From contig JAJFKA010000129.1 in NCBI GenBank assembly GCA_021773555.1, positions 1-64,000 on the forward strand: DNA of 64,000 nt, given 5' to 3'. The notes beneath the pieces were generated by a model that saw only the letters and a program-made list of their open reading frames with translations, ran no database searches and had not been told where the DNA came from. Each line of letters opens with the position of its first letter. The first letter of the stretch is position 1. This document shows positions 16,930-26,095 of the stretch, piece by piece. The translations under genes and the position numbers were made by a program. Source of the DNA: Gammaproteobacteria bacterium (GTDB lineage Bacteria > Pseudomonadota > Gammaproteobacteria > Pseudomonadales > Azotimanducaceae).

Positions 16930-18026
16930 CCCGACCCGGGAAGGGAAATGATGTCCGTGCCGAAAACCCTGAGGCCGTGGATGCCACCGTTGGGATAGTG
17001 CATATAGAAAATTACGTTCACCGGCGTATCGGAGTCCATTTTTTCGAATTCGTGCCAGCAGTCGCCCCGCAGGGGAGCAAAACCAATGAGCGGTTGCCAG
17101 GGTGAAGCATCAGGAATATGAAGTTTGATTTCGAATGCCTGGTCCGTTTCCTTCAGGTATTCCTTGTTTTGCATGAACGCCTGAAAATCATCTGGAATCA
17201 CCTGCGCCTGATTGTCATACACAAGCTTCCAACGGGGCAGGGTGGCGAGGGCGTCGCTGAGCCCGCCCGCTTCCAGGTGTGCACCAAAAATATGGCAGCT
17301 CAAGGGGGGGTTCAGTCGATGCAGGTAGGTATCAACGATTATTCGATCGATCCTGACCAGCCTGGGCAGGCTAAAAATGGTGCTCTCGCCAAAGCCGGTT
17401 CGGGCAGATTCCCAACCTACCATATGGTCCACTTCCCGATTGCCGCGGACGGCGTCCGCGGGTTTCCCGTAGTGCTCGTTGGTGGTGTTTGAAATGGCCG
17501 CATCGAGCAATACATTGGGGTGCGCATACAACGCCGACCCGATTTCTCCGAACAGATTGATGCGCGCGATGCCGCCCTCGTGATAACACCTGACGTGACA
17601 ATCTGTGGCCACAGTAGGCGGAATATCCAGGGTTTGTTCTGCATCCGGTGCCAGTGACAGGTGATCGAACACCATTGTTTCGGCGCCGGAATGCCGATCC
17701 CGGAGTACGATCGAAATCTCGGGTACCTGGTTTCCGGTAAACCATTTTGTACTGATCGAGATGCTTGTAACCACCGCGCTGTGGGTGAATCCGATGTCGA
17801 ACCACTGATGAGCCCCGGGGGTGTAGGAAAAGCTTTGTTCATCTGCATTAATTTGTGTGGCGGTGTGCCTGACCGTTTCGAATCCCCAGTATTTAGCACC
17901 CATATGAGTGAAGTTACCCGTACACGCCGGTGGCTCGTCCGGGCGGACTACCTCGTGGGGATTTGTGAAGGAAGAATCTGAATAAGCCTTCAGGAATGTG
18001 GGTAAACGCTCCGTTTTCGTTGGCAT
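16923..18026 (-). CDS. Allantoicase-like protein
   Basis: 367 residues arranged as two repeats of the galactose-binding-like domain used by allantoicase, which splits allantoate into ureidoglycolate and urea. Repeat 1 has YWGFETVRHT, SISISTKWFTGNQVPEISI and CYHEGGIARINLFGE; repeat 2 has DHMVGWESARTGFGEST, RIDRIIVDTYLHRLNPPLS and NGGIHGLRVFGT. The sequence is divergent from classical Alc (for example GFETVR where DGWETRR is usual), so function rests partly on context: it overlaps the ureidoglycolate lyase stop by one base (TGATG) and is followed by urease across a divergent promoter region. Confidence 0.78.
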   Translation of the reverse strand: MPTKTERLPTFLKAYSDSSFTNPHEVVRPDEPPACTGNFTHMGAKYWGFETVRHTATQINADEQSFSYTPGAHQWFDIGFTHSAVVTSISISTKWFTGNQVPEISIVLRDRHSGAETMVFDHLSLAPDAEQTLDIPPTVATDCHVRCYHEGGIARINLFGEIGSALYAHPNVLLDAAISNTTNEHYGKPADAVRGNREVDHMVGWESARTGFGESTIFSLPRLVRIDRIIVDTYLHRLNPPLSCHIFGAHLEAGGLSDALATLPRWKLVYDNQAQVIPDDFQAFMQNKEYLKETDQAFEIKLHIPDASPWQPLIGFAPLRGDCWHEFEKMDSDTPVNVIFYMHYPNGGIHGLRVFGTDIISLPGSGH

Positions 18027-18532
18027 CAGATTTCCAGATTCACGATGAGTTCAGAAGACAGCGTAATCTCATCACAATTCTCGTCTGGCCCACCTCGGTC
18101 AATCACGAGGAAATCAGATATTGAATCAAGCGCCAGGCTGTAGTGATGCCAGGTGCCGGGATGGTAGTTAACGCCTTGCCCGCAGGCCCGGAAAACTCGG
18201 ATATCCTGCTCGCGGAGTTCACCGGCGGGGGCAACGATCACCAGGTAGGGCTTATCCGAGAGTGGATAGAAGGCCTGGCTGGACAGGGGATGTCTCTCCA
18301 GCGTCGTGATCTTCAACGGCAAAGGAAGCGGCGTCGATCGAAAGATGCTCACCAGAGGAACACCCTTATCAGCGGTGAGTGAGAGTGCTGCAAGATTATG
18401 AAAGCGGACCGTGTGACCGTCGTTGATCAAGCGCTGTTCTGCGGCGGTCCCGGTGGTGATTACGTCACCGAAAGGTAAAAAGGCTTCGGGATTGAGATCT
18501 TCGGGGATAAGTTGGTCGGCACGGGTGATCAT
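18026..18532 (-). CDS. allA: Ureidoglycolate lyase
   Basis: 168 residues of the AllA cupin family, which splits ureidoglycolate into glyoxylate and urea. Visible features are LNPEAFLPFGDVI at the start, LPLKITTLERHPLSSQAFYPLSDKPYLVIVAP in the centre, and FRACGQGVNYHPGTWHHYSLAL with the histidine-rich motif of the active site. Length matches E. coli AllA. It is the first gene of a two-gene unit with the allantoicase-like gene (TGATG overlap) and is divergent from ureD, 80 bases apart, so the shared region could coordinate release of urea with urease production. Confidence 0.9.
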   Translation of the reverse strand: MITRADQLIPEDLNPEAFLPFGDVITTGTAAEQRLINDGHTVRFHNLAALSLTADKGVPLVSIFRSTPLPLPLKITTLERHPLSSQAFYPLSDKPYLVIVAPAGELREQDIRVFRACGQGVNYHPGTWHHYSLALDSISDFLVIDRGGPDENCDEITLSSELIVNLEI

Positions 18533-18612
18533 CAGAAATCTGCTGCAATGAAAGTTGAATTATAGGTCGGGACCGTGCCAAGGTTGCAAGCGCTGTCTTA
18601 ATAAGAATTTAT

Positions 18613-19527
18613 ATGTCCGACCAGGCCACGCTAAACGGGTCGACTGACCCTAAACCGGGATCAAACCCGCATGGATCAGACAATGGCTGGCAGGCGAGGT
18701 TGCAGCTTGGCTTTGACCAGGTAGCGGGAGAGACGCGACTGTTCAAGCTTGCCCACGACGGCCCTCTGCGCGTGCAAAAACCATTTTATCCCGGTTCGGA
18801 CCGACGTGAGTGTCACGTTTACCTGCTGCATCCCCCCGGTGGTTTTGTTGGAAATGACCAACTTGAAATCACCGGCGCACTGAAACAGGGCGCACATGCG
18901 CTATTGACCACTCCTTCTGCGGGTAAATTTTATCGTACTATGCCCGGGCGAACGCAAAAACAGCGTCTTGGCTGGACTGTCGGCGATGGCGCATGTCTTG
19001 CCTGGCTTCCCCAGGAAAATGTATTTTTTCGTGGCTGTCAGGCTGATCTGGAGACCCGCTTTAACCTGCAGTCAGGCGCGCATCTGTTTGCCTGGGACAT
19101 CAGTGTGTTTGGGCGTAAGGCCAGTGGCGAAAAATTTGATGAGGGTCGAGTCAGTCAGTCATTTACCGTCAATATGGATGATCGGATTCTGTTGCGGGAA
19201 AGATTTTTACTTAACGCAGGTGCGGAACTGCAAACGGCGAAGTGGGGATTGCAAGGACACCATGTCATGGCGACTGCGTTGCTCACAGGGCCTGCATTCG
19301 AAGCGCAGTTCGACAATGTGGCAAAACTGGTTGAACGCTGGGGGCATGAATCATCCGTCAGCGCCGGTGCTACGCACAAACGTGTAATACAGGGTGCTGG
19401 CGTGATCATTGTCCGGTATCTTGGTGCAAAGGTCAGTTTGTGCAAAGCGCACTTTGAACAATTGCAGTTGTTGCTGGAACGCGAAAGTACTGTGAACTGG
19501 CTACGGCCCAGAATCTGGAATACCTGA
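18613..19527 (+). CDS. ureD: Urease accessory protein UreD
   Basis: 304 residues, first gene of a compact ureDABCEFG operon. UreD/UreH forms the scaffold on apo-urease that recruits UreF and UreG for nickel insertion. Recognisable segments are GPLRVQKPFYPGSDRRECHVYLLHPPGGFVGND, LLTTPSAGKFYRTMPG and the C-terminal VIVRYLGAKV. The first 25 residues (Gly/Pro/Ser-rich) are variable. No strong SD precedes ATG 18613, so the start could lie a few codons away. The next gene begins 15 bases after the stop. Confidence 0.93.
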   Translation: MSDQATLNGSTDPKPGSNPHGSDNGWQARLQLGFDQVAGETRLFKLAHDGPLRVQKPFYPGSDRRECHVYLLHPPGGFVGNDQLEITGALKQGAHALLTTPSAGKFYRTMPGRTQKQRLGWTVGDGACLAWLPQENVFFRGCQADLETRFNLQSGAHLFAWDISVFGRKASGEKFDEGRVSQSFTVNMDDRILLRERFLLNAGAELQTAKWGLQGHHVMATALLTGPAFEAQFDNVAKLVERWGHESSVSAGATHKRVIQGAGVIIVRYLGAKVSLCKAHFEQLQLLLERESTVNWLRPRIWNT

Positions 19528-19542
19528 AAACAAGAGGCATCT

Positions 19543-19845
19543 ATGGAACTAAGTCCGCGAGAAAAGGATAAATTACTGGTGTTTACTGCCGCGCTGGTCG
19601 CAGAACGACGGCGCAACCGGGGTGTGAAGCTCAATTACCCGGAGAGTATTGCCCTGATTTCCGCGGAGATTATGGAAGGAGCCCGTGATGGCCGCTCTGT
19701 TGCTGAATTGATGGAACTGGGTCGAACCATTCTTTCTAAAGCAGATGTGATGGAGGGTATCGCAGAGATGGTCAGCGAGGTACAGGTTGAAGCGACTTTC
19801 CCTGACGGCACTAAACTGGTGACCGTGCACAATCCTATTATCTGA
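19543..19845 (+). CDS. ureA: Urease gamma subunit
   Basis: 100 residues, full length for UreA. It begins [34 protein letters not shown] and contains [21 protein letters not shown] and [20 protein letters not shown], all standard for the gamma subunit of the (alpha-beta-gamma)3 urease. The separate ureA and ureB genes are the usual arrangement in gammaproteobacteria other than Helicobacter-type fusions. Confidence 0.97.
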   Translation: MELSPREKDKLLVFTAALVAERRRNRGVKLNYPESIALISAEIMEGARDGRSVAELMELGRTILSKADVMEGIAEMVSEVQVEATFPDGTKLVTVHNPII

Positions 19846-19882
19846 CCCTGGATACCAACACCACATTGATCAGGAGTGAGTT

Positions 19883-20191
19883 ATGAAGCCCGGTGAATAC
19901 AGAATCCAGGAAGGTAAGATTCAGCTTAATGCAGATCGGGAAACCATTCAGGTTGAAGTCGAGAACAGTGGTGATCGACCGATTCAGGTTGGCTCTCATT
20001 ACCATTTTGCGGAAACCAATCCGGCGCTGGTATTTGACCGGGCCAGGACCACTGGATTTCGCTTGAATATAGCCGCAGGCACGGCGGTACGTTTTGAACC
20101 TGGGCAGGAGCGAGTGGTTGAGCTGGTGGCGCTCGAAGGGTTGCGGCGCGTGTACGGTTTTCGTGGACAAGTCATGGGTGAACTGGATTGA
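19883..20191 (+). CDS. ureB: Urease beta subunit
   Basis: 102 residues, normal UreB length. It begins [18 protein letters not shown] and includes [50 protein letters not shown] and ends with [19 protein letters not shown] upstream (19872-19879) is its ribosome-binding site. A 79-base gap separates it from ureC. Confidence 0.97.
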   Translation: MKPGEYRIQEGKIQLNADRETIQVEVENSGDRPIQVGSHYHFAETNPALVFDRARTTGFRLNIAAGTAVRFEPGQERVVELVALEGLRRVYGFRGQVMGELD

Positions 20192-20270
20192 ATATGGATA
20201 GCGTTCGCGACCTTCACGCAAGGTAATTTTCAGCTAAAGCAGTTAGCAGGCAACTGCTGGAGGAGGACGA

Positions 20271-21974
20271 GTGGTAGAGATAGACAGACGCGCCTATGCG
20301 GAAATGTACGGCCCGAGCACCGGAGATCAGGTGCGCCTTGGGGACACAGAACTCTGGATTGAGGTGGAACAGGATTTCTGTCGCTACGGCGAGGAGGTCA
20401 AATTTGGTGGTGGTAAGGTGATTCGAGATGGTATGGGGCAAAGTCAGGCCGGTAGCGAATACACCCCGGATACCGTCATCACCAATGCCCTGATTGTGGA
20501 TCACTGGGGTATTGTAAAAGCCGATGTGGCAATCAGGCAGGGTCGGATCAGCGCCATTGGTAAAGCGGGAAATCCGGATATCCAGTCTGATGTTTCCATA
20601 GTCATTGGACCGGGGACCGAAATTATTGCTGGTGAAGGGCAGATCCTCACAGCAGGTGGAATTGATGCGCACATTCATTTCATTTGTCCACAACAGATTG
20701 AGGAAGCCCAGATGAGCGGCATTACCACAATGCTGGGTGGTGGGACGGGTCCCGCCACGGGCACCAATGCCACTACCTGCACGCCCGGACCCTGGCACAT
20801 CGGTATGATGTTGCAGGCATCGGAAGCCTTTGCGATGAATCTTGGCTACATGGGCAAAGGTAATGCCAGTCTGCCGGATTCGCTCGAAGAACAGGTAGTG
20901 GCGGGCGCCATGGGATTAAAACTTCACGAAGACTGGGGTACCACACCCGCTGCCATTGATAACTGTTTAAATGTTGCTAATCGGCATGACATCCAGGTGG
21001 CGATACACACGGATACCCTCAACGAGTCGGGATTTGTGGAAGATACCATCAAGGCATTCGCAGGCAGAACAATTCATACCTACCACACGGAAGGCGCAGG
21101 TGGTGGTCATGCACCTGATATTATCAAGGCCTGCGGCCTGCCAAATGTGCTGCCATCATCGACTAATCCAACCAGACCCTACACGGTGAATACCGTGGAT
21201 GAGCACCTGGACATGCTGATGGTGTGTCATCACCTTGATCCCCGAATCGCCGAGGATGTTGCCTTTGCCGATTCGAGAATCAGGCGCGAAACGATCGCTG
21301 CTGAGGATATCCTCCATGATCTCGGTGCCTTTTCGATGATCGCATCTGATTCACAGGCCATGGGTCGTGTCGGGGAAGTCATCATGCGGACCTGGCAGAC
21401 TGCCCACAAGATGAAGGTGCAGCGTGGCGCACTTTCCGGAGACGGTGCCTATGCGGATAATCTGCGGGTGAAGCGGTATATCGCCAAGTACACTATTAAC
21501 CCAGCCATTGCCCACGGCATCAGCCACGAGGTCGGCTCAGTCGAGTGCGGAAAGCTGGCTGATCTGGTGCTGTGGAAACCCGCTTTTTTTGGCGTCAAAC
21601 CAGCGATGATAATTAAAGGCGGAATGATTGCTGCAGCACCGATGGGTGACCCGAATGCATCGATCCCCACACCCCAGCCGGTTCACTATCGCCCCATGTT
21701 TGGCTCGTTTGGAAGGGCGGCATACCGAACCAGTTTAAGTTTTGTGAGTGAGGCAGCCGTCTCTGCCGGTGTTGCAGAGCGCTTAAGTTTACAGCGCACA
21801 GTCTCTGCAGTGAAACACTGTTCCAGCATCGGTAAGGCGGATATGATTCACAACGACTATCTGCCCAGGATCGAAGTGGATCCAGAGACCTATGAGGTAC
21901 GTGCGGATGGTGAGTTGTTAACCTGCGAACCCGCAATCGAACTGCCACTCGCACAACGTTATTTCCTGTTCTGA
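20271..21974 (+). CDS. ureC: Urease alpha subunit (catalytic)
   Basis: 567 residues with GTG start preceded by GGAGGAGGAC. It hydrolyses urea to ammonia and carbamate at a dinickel site. All active-site landmarks are present: His134 and His136 in DAHIHF, the carbamylated Lys217 in [28 protein letters not shown], the flap [22 protein letters not shown] with its Cys and His, and [13 protein letters not shown] with the Asp ligand. Length equals that of Klebsiella UreC. The ureE start shares one base with its stop. Confidence 0.97.
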   Translation: MVEIDRRAYAEMYGPSTGDQVRLGDTELWIEVEQDFCRYGEEVKFGGGKVIRDGMGQSQAGSEYTPDTVITNALIVDHWGIVKADVAIRQGRISAIGKAGNPDIQSDVSIVIGPGTEIIAGEGQILTAGGIDAHIHFICPQQIEEAQMSGITTMLGGGTGPATGTNATTCTPGPWHIGMMLQASEAFAMNLGYMGKGNASLPDSLEEQVVAGAMGLKLHEDWGTTPAAIDNCLNVANRHDIQVAIHTDTLNESGFVEDTIKAFAGRTIHTYHTEGAGGGHAPDIIKACGLPNVLPSSTNPTRPYTVNTVDEHLDMLMVCHHLDPRIAEDVAFADSRIRRETIAAEDILHDLGAFSMIASDSQAMGRVGEVIMRTWQTAHKMKVQRGALSGDGAYADNLRVKRYIAKYTINPAIAHGISHEVGSVECGKLADLVLWKPAFFGVKPAMIIKGGMIAAAPMGDPNASIPTPQPVHYRPMFGSFGRAAYRTSLSFVSEAAVSAGVAERLSLQRTVSAVKHCSSIGKADMIHNDYLPRIEVDPETYEVRADGELLTCEPAIELPLAQRYFLF

Positions 21975-22429
21975 TGCCGCACCCTGTCCTGAAGGAATGT
22001 TTTGAATTGGCGCAAGCCGGTGCGGGCTTCGATGACACTGTCTGTCTGACTTTTGAACAGCGAAGCAAGAGTCGTTTGCGCACCAGTCTGGCTGATTTTG
22101 ATCTTGTCTGGTTCCTGCCCAGGGGTTTGGTCGTTCGGGACAGTGATATCTTGTTGTGTGGTGATGGCACCCGGGTGCGAGTCCTCGCCGCGAGCGAAGC
22201 GGTATCCGAAATTGCGAGTACTGATCCGATAAAACTCGCGCGTCTGGCGTACCATTTGGGCAACCGCCATGTGGGCCTGCAAATCGGTTCGGGCTGGTTA
22301 CGCTACCAGGCCGATGCTGTCCTCGATGAAATGGTTGTAGCGCTTGGCGCCACTCCCGTGACCACCCGTGCTCCTTTCGATCCCGAACGCGGCGCGTATC
22401 ACAGCCATGAGCAGGATAAACACTTATGA
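21974..22429 (+). CDS. ureE: Urease accessory protein UreE (nickel chaperone)
   Basis: 151 residues. UreE delivers nickel to the UreD-F-G complex. Recognisable parts are the N-terminal beta domain (SKSRLRTSLADFDLVWFLPRGLVVRDSDILL) and the ferredoxin-like domain (KLARLAYHLGNRHVGLQIG) containing the conserved metal-binding His. The C-terminal tail has only a few His (YHSHEQDKHL), in contrast to the long polyhistidine tail of Klebsiella UreE, so nickel storage capacity is probably small. It overlaps ureC by one base and ureF by four. Confidence 0.93.
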   Translation: MPHPVLKECFELAQAGAGFDDTVCLTFEQRSKSRLRTSLADFDLVWFLPRGLVVRDSDILLCGDGTRVRVLAASEAVSEIASTDPIKLARLAYHLGNRHVGLQIGSGWLRYQADAVLDEMVVALGATPVTTRAPFDPERGAYHSHEQDKHL

Positions 22430-23100
22430 AACTCGATAGTCTTGAGTTGCTCAATCTTCTCAGGTTGTCGAGCCAGGCACTGCCAGTCGGTGCCTATGCC
22501 TATTCCCAGGGCCTGGAAGCCGCAATCGAAGCGGGTTTTGTACAATCTGCTGACGATACCGGACACTGGTTAAAGGGATTGTTGACGCAGGGATATGGTC
22601 GCCTGGATTTACCTGTGCTGGTGCGCCTGGTAGCCAGCTGGCAGGAGGATTCGCTCGAATCGGCTTTGGTCTGGAATGCGTTACTCGCGGGTTTCAGGGA
22701 GACGGAAGAATTATTGCTTGAAGACCAACAGCTGGGTCGGGCCTTTTACCGATTACTGCAATCTGAGGAAAATGGACCGGATCAATGGCCGGTCGCCGAG
22801 ATTCCCTGCTTTGCGACCATGTTTGCCTACGCAGCGGTGCACCACCACATTGACCTTGTGGCAGTGTTGCACGGATTTAGTTGGAGCTGGCTCGAAAATC
22901 TCGTCGGTGTCGCCACAAAAATTGTACCGCTCGGACAGACGGCTGCGCAGCGGCTGTTACGAGATCTGTCTCGTCATATTGAGCCAGTGTGTAACACAGC
23001 ATTACGAATGACGGATGAAGAAATCGGTTACTCGCTGCCGGGGCTTGCCATATTATCGTCCAATCACGAACGCCAGTATGTGCGTTTGTTCCGATCATGA
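22426..23100 (+). CDS. ureF: Urease accessory protein UreF
   Basis: 224 residues, all-alpha. It begins KLDSLELLNLLRLSSQALPVGAYAYSQGLE, the classic UreF opening, and includes LLEDQQLGRAFYRLL and WSWLENLVGVATKIVPLGQTAAQRLL. UreF couples UreG GTP hydrolysis to metal transfer. The ATGA overlap with ureE indicates coupled translation. Confidence 0.94.
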   Translation: MKLDSLELLNLLRLSSQALPVGAYAYSQGLEAAIEAGFVQSADDTGHWLKGLLTQGYGRLDLPVLVRLVASWQEDSLESALVWNALLAGFRETEELLLEDQQLGRAFYRLLQSEENGPDQWPVAEIPCFATMFAYAAVHHHIDLVAVLHGFSWSWLENLVGVATKIVPLGQTAAQRLLRDLSRHIEPVCNTALRMTDEEIGYSLPGLAILSSNHERQYVRLFRS

Positions 23101-23117
23101 GATAAGTCGAGGTAATT

Positions 23118-23726
23118 TTGAAACGTCCACCCTTACGCCTTGGAATTGGGGGCCCGGTCGGGTCCGGCAAAACCGCGCTGGTTCGCGCACTGTGCTTGTC
23201 ACTCCGGGATGAGCTGGATATCGCCGTGGTGACCAACGACATTTATACGCGGGAGGATGCCGAATTTCTGGTCCGTCATGAGGCGCTATCGGCCGATCGC
23301 ATCATCGGGGTTGAAACAGGCGGGTGTCCGCATACCGCGATCCGGGAGGATGCGTCCATGAACCTGGCGGCCGTCGAGGATCTGCATCGGAGCTTTCCCG
23401 ATCTCGATATCGTCATGATCGAGAGTGGCGGTGACAATCTCGCGGCAACCTTCAGCCCCGAATTGTCCGACCTGACACTCTATGTCATTGACGTCTCTGC
23501 CGGGGATAAAATTCCGAGGAAAGGTGGCCCGGGGATCACTCGATCAGATCTCCTGATTATCAACAAGATCGACCTGGCGCCAATGGTTGGCGCGGATCTT
23601 GGTGTGATGGATCGGGACGCGCGGAAGATGCGTGGTGAGAAACCTTTTATTTTTTCTAATCTGAAAGACAATACCGGCGTTGCTGAGATAGTTGAATTTG
23701 TGCGCCACCATGGTGTTGTTGGCTAA
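23118..23726 (+). CDS. ureG: Urease accessory GTPase UreG
   Basis: 202 residues with TTG start and GAGGT upstream. It is a SIMIBI-class GTPase that drives nickel incorporation. Motifs: P-loop [17 protein letters not shown], the metal motif [17 protein letters not shown] (CPH), switch II-like [15 protein letters not shown], and the base-recognition INKIDLAP. It closes the operon; a palindromic element follows directly after its stop. Confidence 0.96.
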   Translation: MKRPPLRLGIGGPVGSGKTALVRALCLSLRDELDIAVVTNDIYTREDAEFLVRHEALSADRIIGVETGGCPHTAIREDASMNLAAVEDLHRSFPDLDIVMIESGGDNLAATFSPELSDLTLYVIDVSAGDKIPRKGGPGITRSDLLIINKIDLAPMVGADLGVMDRDARKMRGEKPFIFSNLKDNTGVAEIVEFVRHHGVVG

Positions 23727-23737
23727 ATGGTTTTGTT

Positions 23738-23825
23738 TAATCAGGCTAGAATGGCACTTACTTAGGCAAATGCTATCTCGAACAACCCGGTGCAACGTTA
23801 AGTAAGTATCATTCTAATCAGGCTA
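23738..23825. mobile_element. MITE-like palindromic element, copy 1
   Basis: A 66-base core (23749-23814) has near-perfect terminal inverted repeats, GAATGGCACTTACTTA at the left and GAATGATACTTACTTA (reverse complement) at the right. It is flanked by an exact 11-base direct repeat TAATCAGGCTA (23738-23748 and 23815-23825), the form of a target-site duplication. The right flanking repeat includes the stop codon of the next gene. A second copy is at 49531-49637; both share GAACAACCCGG in the centre. No transposase is encoded, so any movement would need a related insertion sequence elsewhere. Confidence 0.7.
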
Positions 23826-24662
23826 AATTGTACCCAGTTCATTCAATCGTTCCAGCAGATAGCTGCCTGCTGTGTAACGATCGGACAACACCACGTCTTT
23901 TCGCGGATGCAGGAATAATGGCAGGGAGAGTCTGGATTTGTTGTCATGCTCACCTTCCGGGTTGATGACCCGGTGGCTGGTCGAAGGGAAGTGACCAGCG
24001 GACATCTCCTGCAACATATCCCCGGTGTTAACCACCAGGGTATTAAAGTCACAGTCCACATCCAGCCATTCGTTTTGTTTTGAGAGGACCTGCAGCCCTG
24101 GTTCGTTTGCGGCGGGTAAAATGGTCAGCAGATTGATATCCTGATGAGCAGCGGCACGCACAGCCCCGGGTTGTTCTGTTCCCTGAAACGGCGGGTAGTG
24201 AAGCACGCGCAAAAGCGTCTGCTCGCTGCCATCCAGAATCTGTGACAAAGGCTCCCGGTAATGGCAGGCAACGGACGCGGGTGAGTAGGCTTCGACCCAG
24301 CCAAGGAGTTCGCTCGCAAGGGCGATTGCGGCGTGATAATACTCGCCCAGTTCATCGGCAAGCTCCGGCGGACACTGACCCCAGGGATAGTAGTGGAAGT
24401 ATTCCTTGATGTCCTGCAATGACTCCCCTTTGGCGGATTCTGCTTCGAGGATTGGAAAAAACCCATCCTGACTATCGCGATTAAAGTGGTAGTTGTTTTT
24501 TTCGTTGCCGTCGAAAAAAGCCTGCCAATGCCGGTAAATGGCATTAACCAGGGCTTCGGGTATTGGATGATTAGTCAGCACACCAAATCCTGTTTCCCGG
24601 AGGGACCTGACGAACTTTTCAGCGGCATCAGGTGCCTGATAATCAACTGCTTCGAGGTTCAA
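23823..24662 (-). CDS. Isopenicillin N synthase-like 2-oxoglutarate/Fe(II) oxygenase
   Basis: 279 residues of the IPNS-like oxygenase superfamily. Iron ligands are His173 and Asp175 in AAHQDINLLT and His230 in STSHRV; Arg244 in RLSLPLF is the expected 2-oxoglutarate anchor. The N-terminal DIOX_N-type region is present (ETGFGVLTNHPIPEALVNAIY). The substrate is unknown. Its place between urease and ppnN suggests a purine or ureide, but these enzymes also hydroxylate or desaturate many amino acids and metabolites. Its TAG stop lies within the flanking repeat of the palindromic element. Confidence 0.83.
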   Translation of the reverse strand: MNLEAVDYQAPDAAEKFVRSLRETGFGVLTNHPIPEALVNAIYRHWQAFFDGNEKNNYHFNRDSQDGFFPILEAESAKGESLQDIKEYFHYYPWGQCPPELADELGEYYHAAIALASELLGWVEAYSPASVACHYREPLSQILDGSEQTLLRVLHYPPFQGTEQPGAVRAAAHQDINLLTILPAANEPGLQVLSKQNEWLDVDCDFNTLVVNTGDMLQEMSAGHFPSTSHRVINPEGEHDNKSRLSLPLFLHPRKDVVLSDRYTAGSYLLERLNELGTI

Positions 24663-24715
24663 CGTTATTTTTTCCTGACAGAACGGGTGAACATTATACG
24701 GATTTTAATCTGCTT

Positions 24716-26095
24716 TCACGCAGTGTTGACGATCTCATAACAAGGTACATAAGCATCTCCCGGCAGCTTCATGCGTCCTTCTGCGACGAATGACTGAAGC
24801 AACTCATCCATGGCGGCGAGAATCTCCTTGTTGCCACTAATCTTGAAATTGCCATGTTCCTCGACGTATCGGATACCCTCTTCCTTGACGTTCCCGGCAA
24901 CAATGCAGGAGAAGATCCGGCGAAGATCAGCGGCAAGCTGATAGCTGGGCTGGTCTGCGCTGAGACTAAGCCTGGAAACATTTTCCTGGGTGGGTTCGAA
25001 AGGCTGTTGGAACTCATGATGCATTTTCAACATCCAGCTGAAGAAATAGGCATCGCCACGTGACTTTCTGAACTTTCTCACGCGGCGCAAGCCAGCCAGC
25101 AGGGTATTGGCCACGGCTTCGGGATCATCGACGATGATCTCATATCGCTTCTGGGCCTCGCTGCCCAGAGTGCGCCCGATGAATCTGTCGATACGGTTGA
25201 AGTAGTCTCGGTTGGCCTCAGAACCAGCAAACACGATCGGAAAGGGCAACGGCTGATTATCTGGATGAAGCAACACTCCCAGCAGATAGAGAATCTCTTC
25301 CATAGTGCCGGCGCCACCCGGGAAGACGATGATGCCGTGTGCGATGCGTACAAATGCTTCCAGTCGTTTTTCGATGTCAGGCATAATTACCAGCTCGTTG
25401 ACAATCGGATTAGGTGCTTCCGCTCCGATGATGCCGGGCTCCGTAATACCGATGTATCGACCATTACGGATTCTTTGTTTTGAATGTCCAATGGTCGCGC
25501 CTTTCATTGGACCTTTCATTGCACCCGGACCACAGCCAGTGCAAATGTCCATACCGCGAAGACCAAGTTCGTAGCCCACTTCTTTGGTGAATTCATATTC
25601 GTTTCGAGCGATCGAGTGCCCACCCCAGCAAACAATAATGTTTGGGGGCGTTCGTGAACGTAGTACGCCGGCGTTGCGTAAAATATGGAATACCGCATTA
25701 GTAGCGCCCTGCGCTGTATCCAGGTTGAATGCCGGATTGTTAATGATTTCATTGTTGACGTAGACGATGTCTCTTAACACTGCGAACAACAGTTCCTTGA
25801 TCCCTTTAATCATGCGGCCATCAACGAACGCGACTGATGGCGGATTAAGCAACTCGAGGCGAAGACCTCTTTCTTCCTGCAAGACCTTGATGTCAAAGTT
25901 TTCATAATCGCGCAACAATTGCCGCACATCATCGGTGTCGGAACCGCAGTTCAGTACCGCCAGGGAGCACTTTCGAAACAGGTGGTAAAGACCCCCCTGG
26001 CTGGTGTCGAGCAATTTGTTGACCTCATCCTGGGAAAGGATGTCCAGATTTCCCTCCGGTGAAACACGGATGCTGGTTACTGCTAGTTCACTCAT
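24716..26095 (-). CDS. ppnN: Pyrimidine/purine nucleotide 5'-monophosphate nucleosidase PpnN
   Basis: 459 residues. The start at 26095 gives MSELAVTSIRVSPEGNLDILSQDEVNKLL, which matches the N-terminus of E. coli PpnN (YgdH). The LOG/TIR-like core has CWGGHSIARNEYEFTKEVG, CTGCGPGAMKGPMKGATIGH and PGGAGTMEE; the C-terminus ends ...EGRMKLPGDAYVPCYEI as in PpnN. The enzyme cleaves nucleoside monophosphates to base and ribose 5-phosphate and in E. coli responds to (p)ppGpp. It overlaps the end of the upstream phosphoribosyltransferase gene by 8 bases, so a nucleosidase and the opposite (base plus PRPP) reaction are made together. Confidence 0.94.
   Translation of the reverse strand: MSELAVTSIRVSPEGNLDILSQDEVNKLLDTSQGGLYHLFRKCSLAVLNCGSDTDDVRQLLRDYENFDIKVLQEERGLRLELLNPPSVAFVDGRMIKGIKELLFAVLRDIVYVNNEIINNPAFNLDTAQGATNAVFHILRNAGVLRSRTPPNIIVCWGGHSIARNEYEFTKEVGYELGLRGMDICTGCGPGAMKGPMKGATIGHSKQRIRNGRYIGITEPGIIGAEAPNPIVNELVIMPDIEKRLEAFVRIAHGIIVFPGGAGTMEEILYLLGVLLHPDNQPLPFPIVFAGSEANRDYFNRIDRFIGRTLGSEAQKRYEIIVDDPEAVANTLLAGLRRVRKFRKSRGDAYFFSWMLKMHHEFQQPFEPTQENVSRLSLSADQPSYQLAADLRRIFSCIVAGNVKEEGIRYVEEHGNFKISGNKEILAAMDELLQSFVAEGRMKLPGDAYVPCYEIVNTA

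Noticed and set aside
21613-22454. Long minus-strand open frames opposite ureC and ureE
   Set aside because: They lie wholly antisense to well-recognised urease genes, have Arg/Ser-rich low-quality composition and no SD; they are shadows of the codon usage of the true genes.
23823-24662. Assignment of the 2OG oxygenase as xanthine hydroxylase XanA
   Set aside because: XanA belongs to the TauD-like branch with HxD...H spacing unlike this IPNS-type protein.
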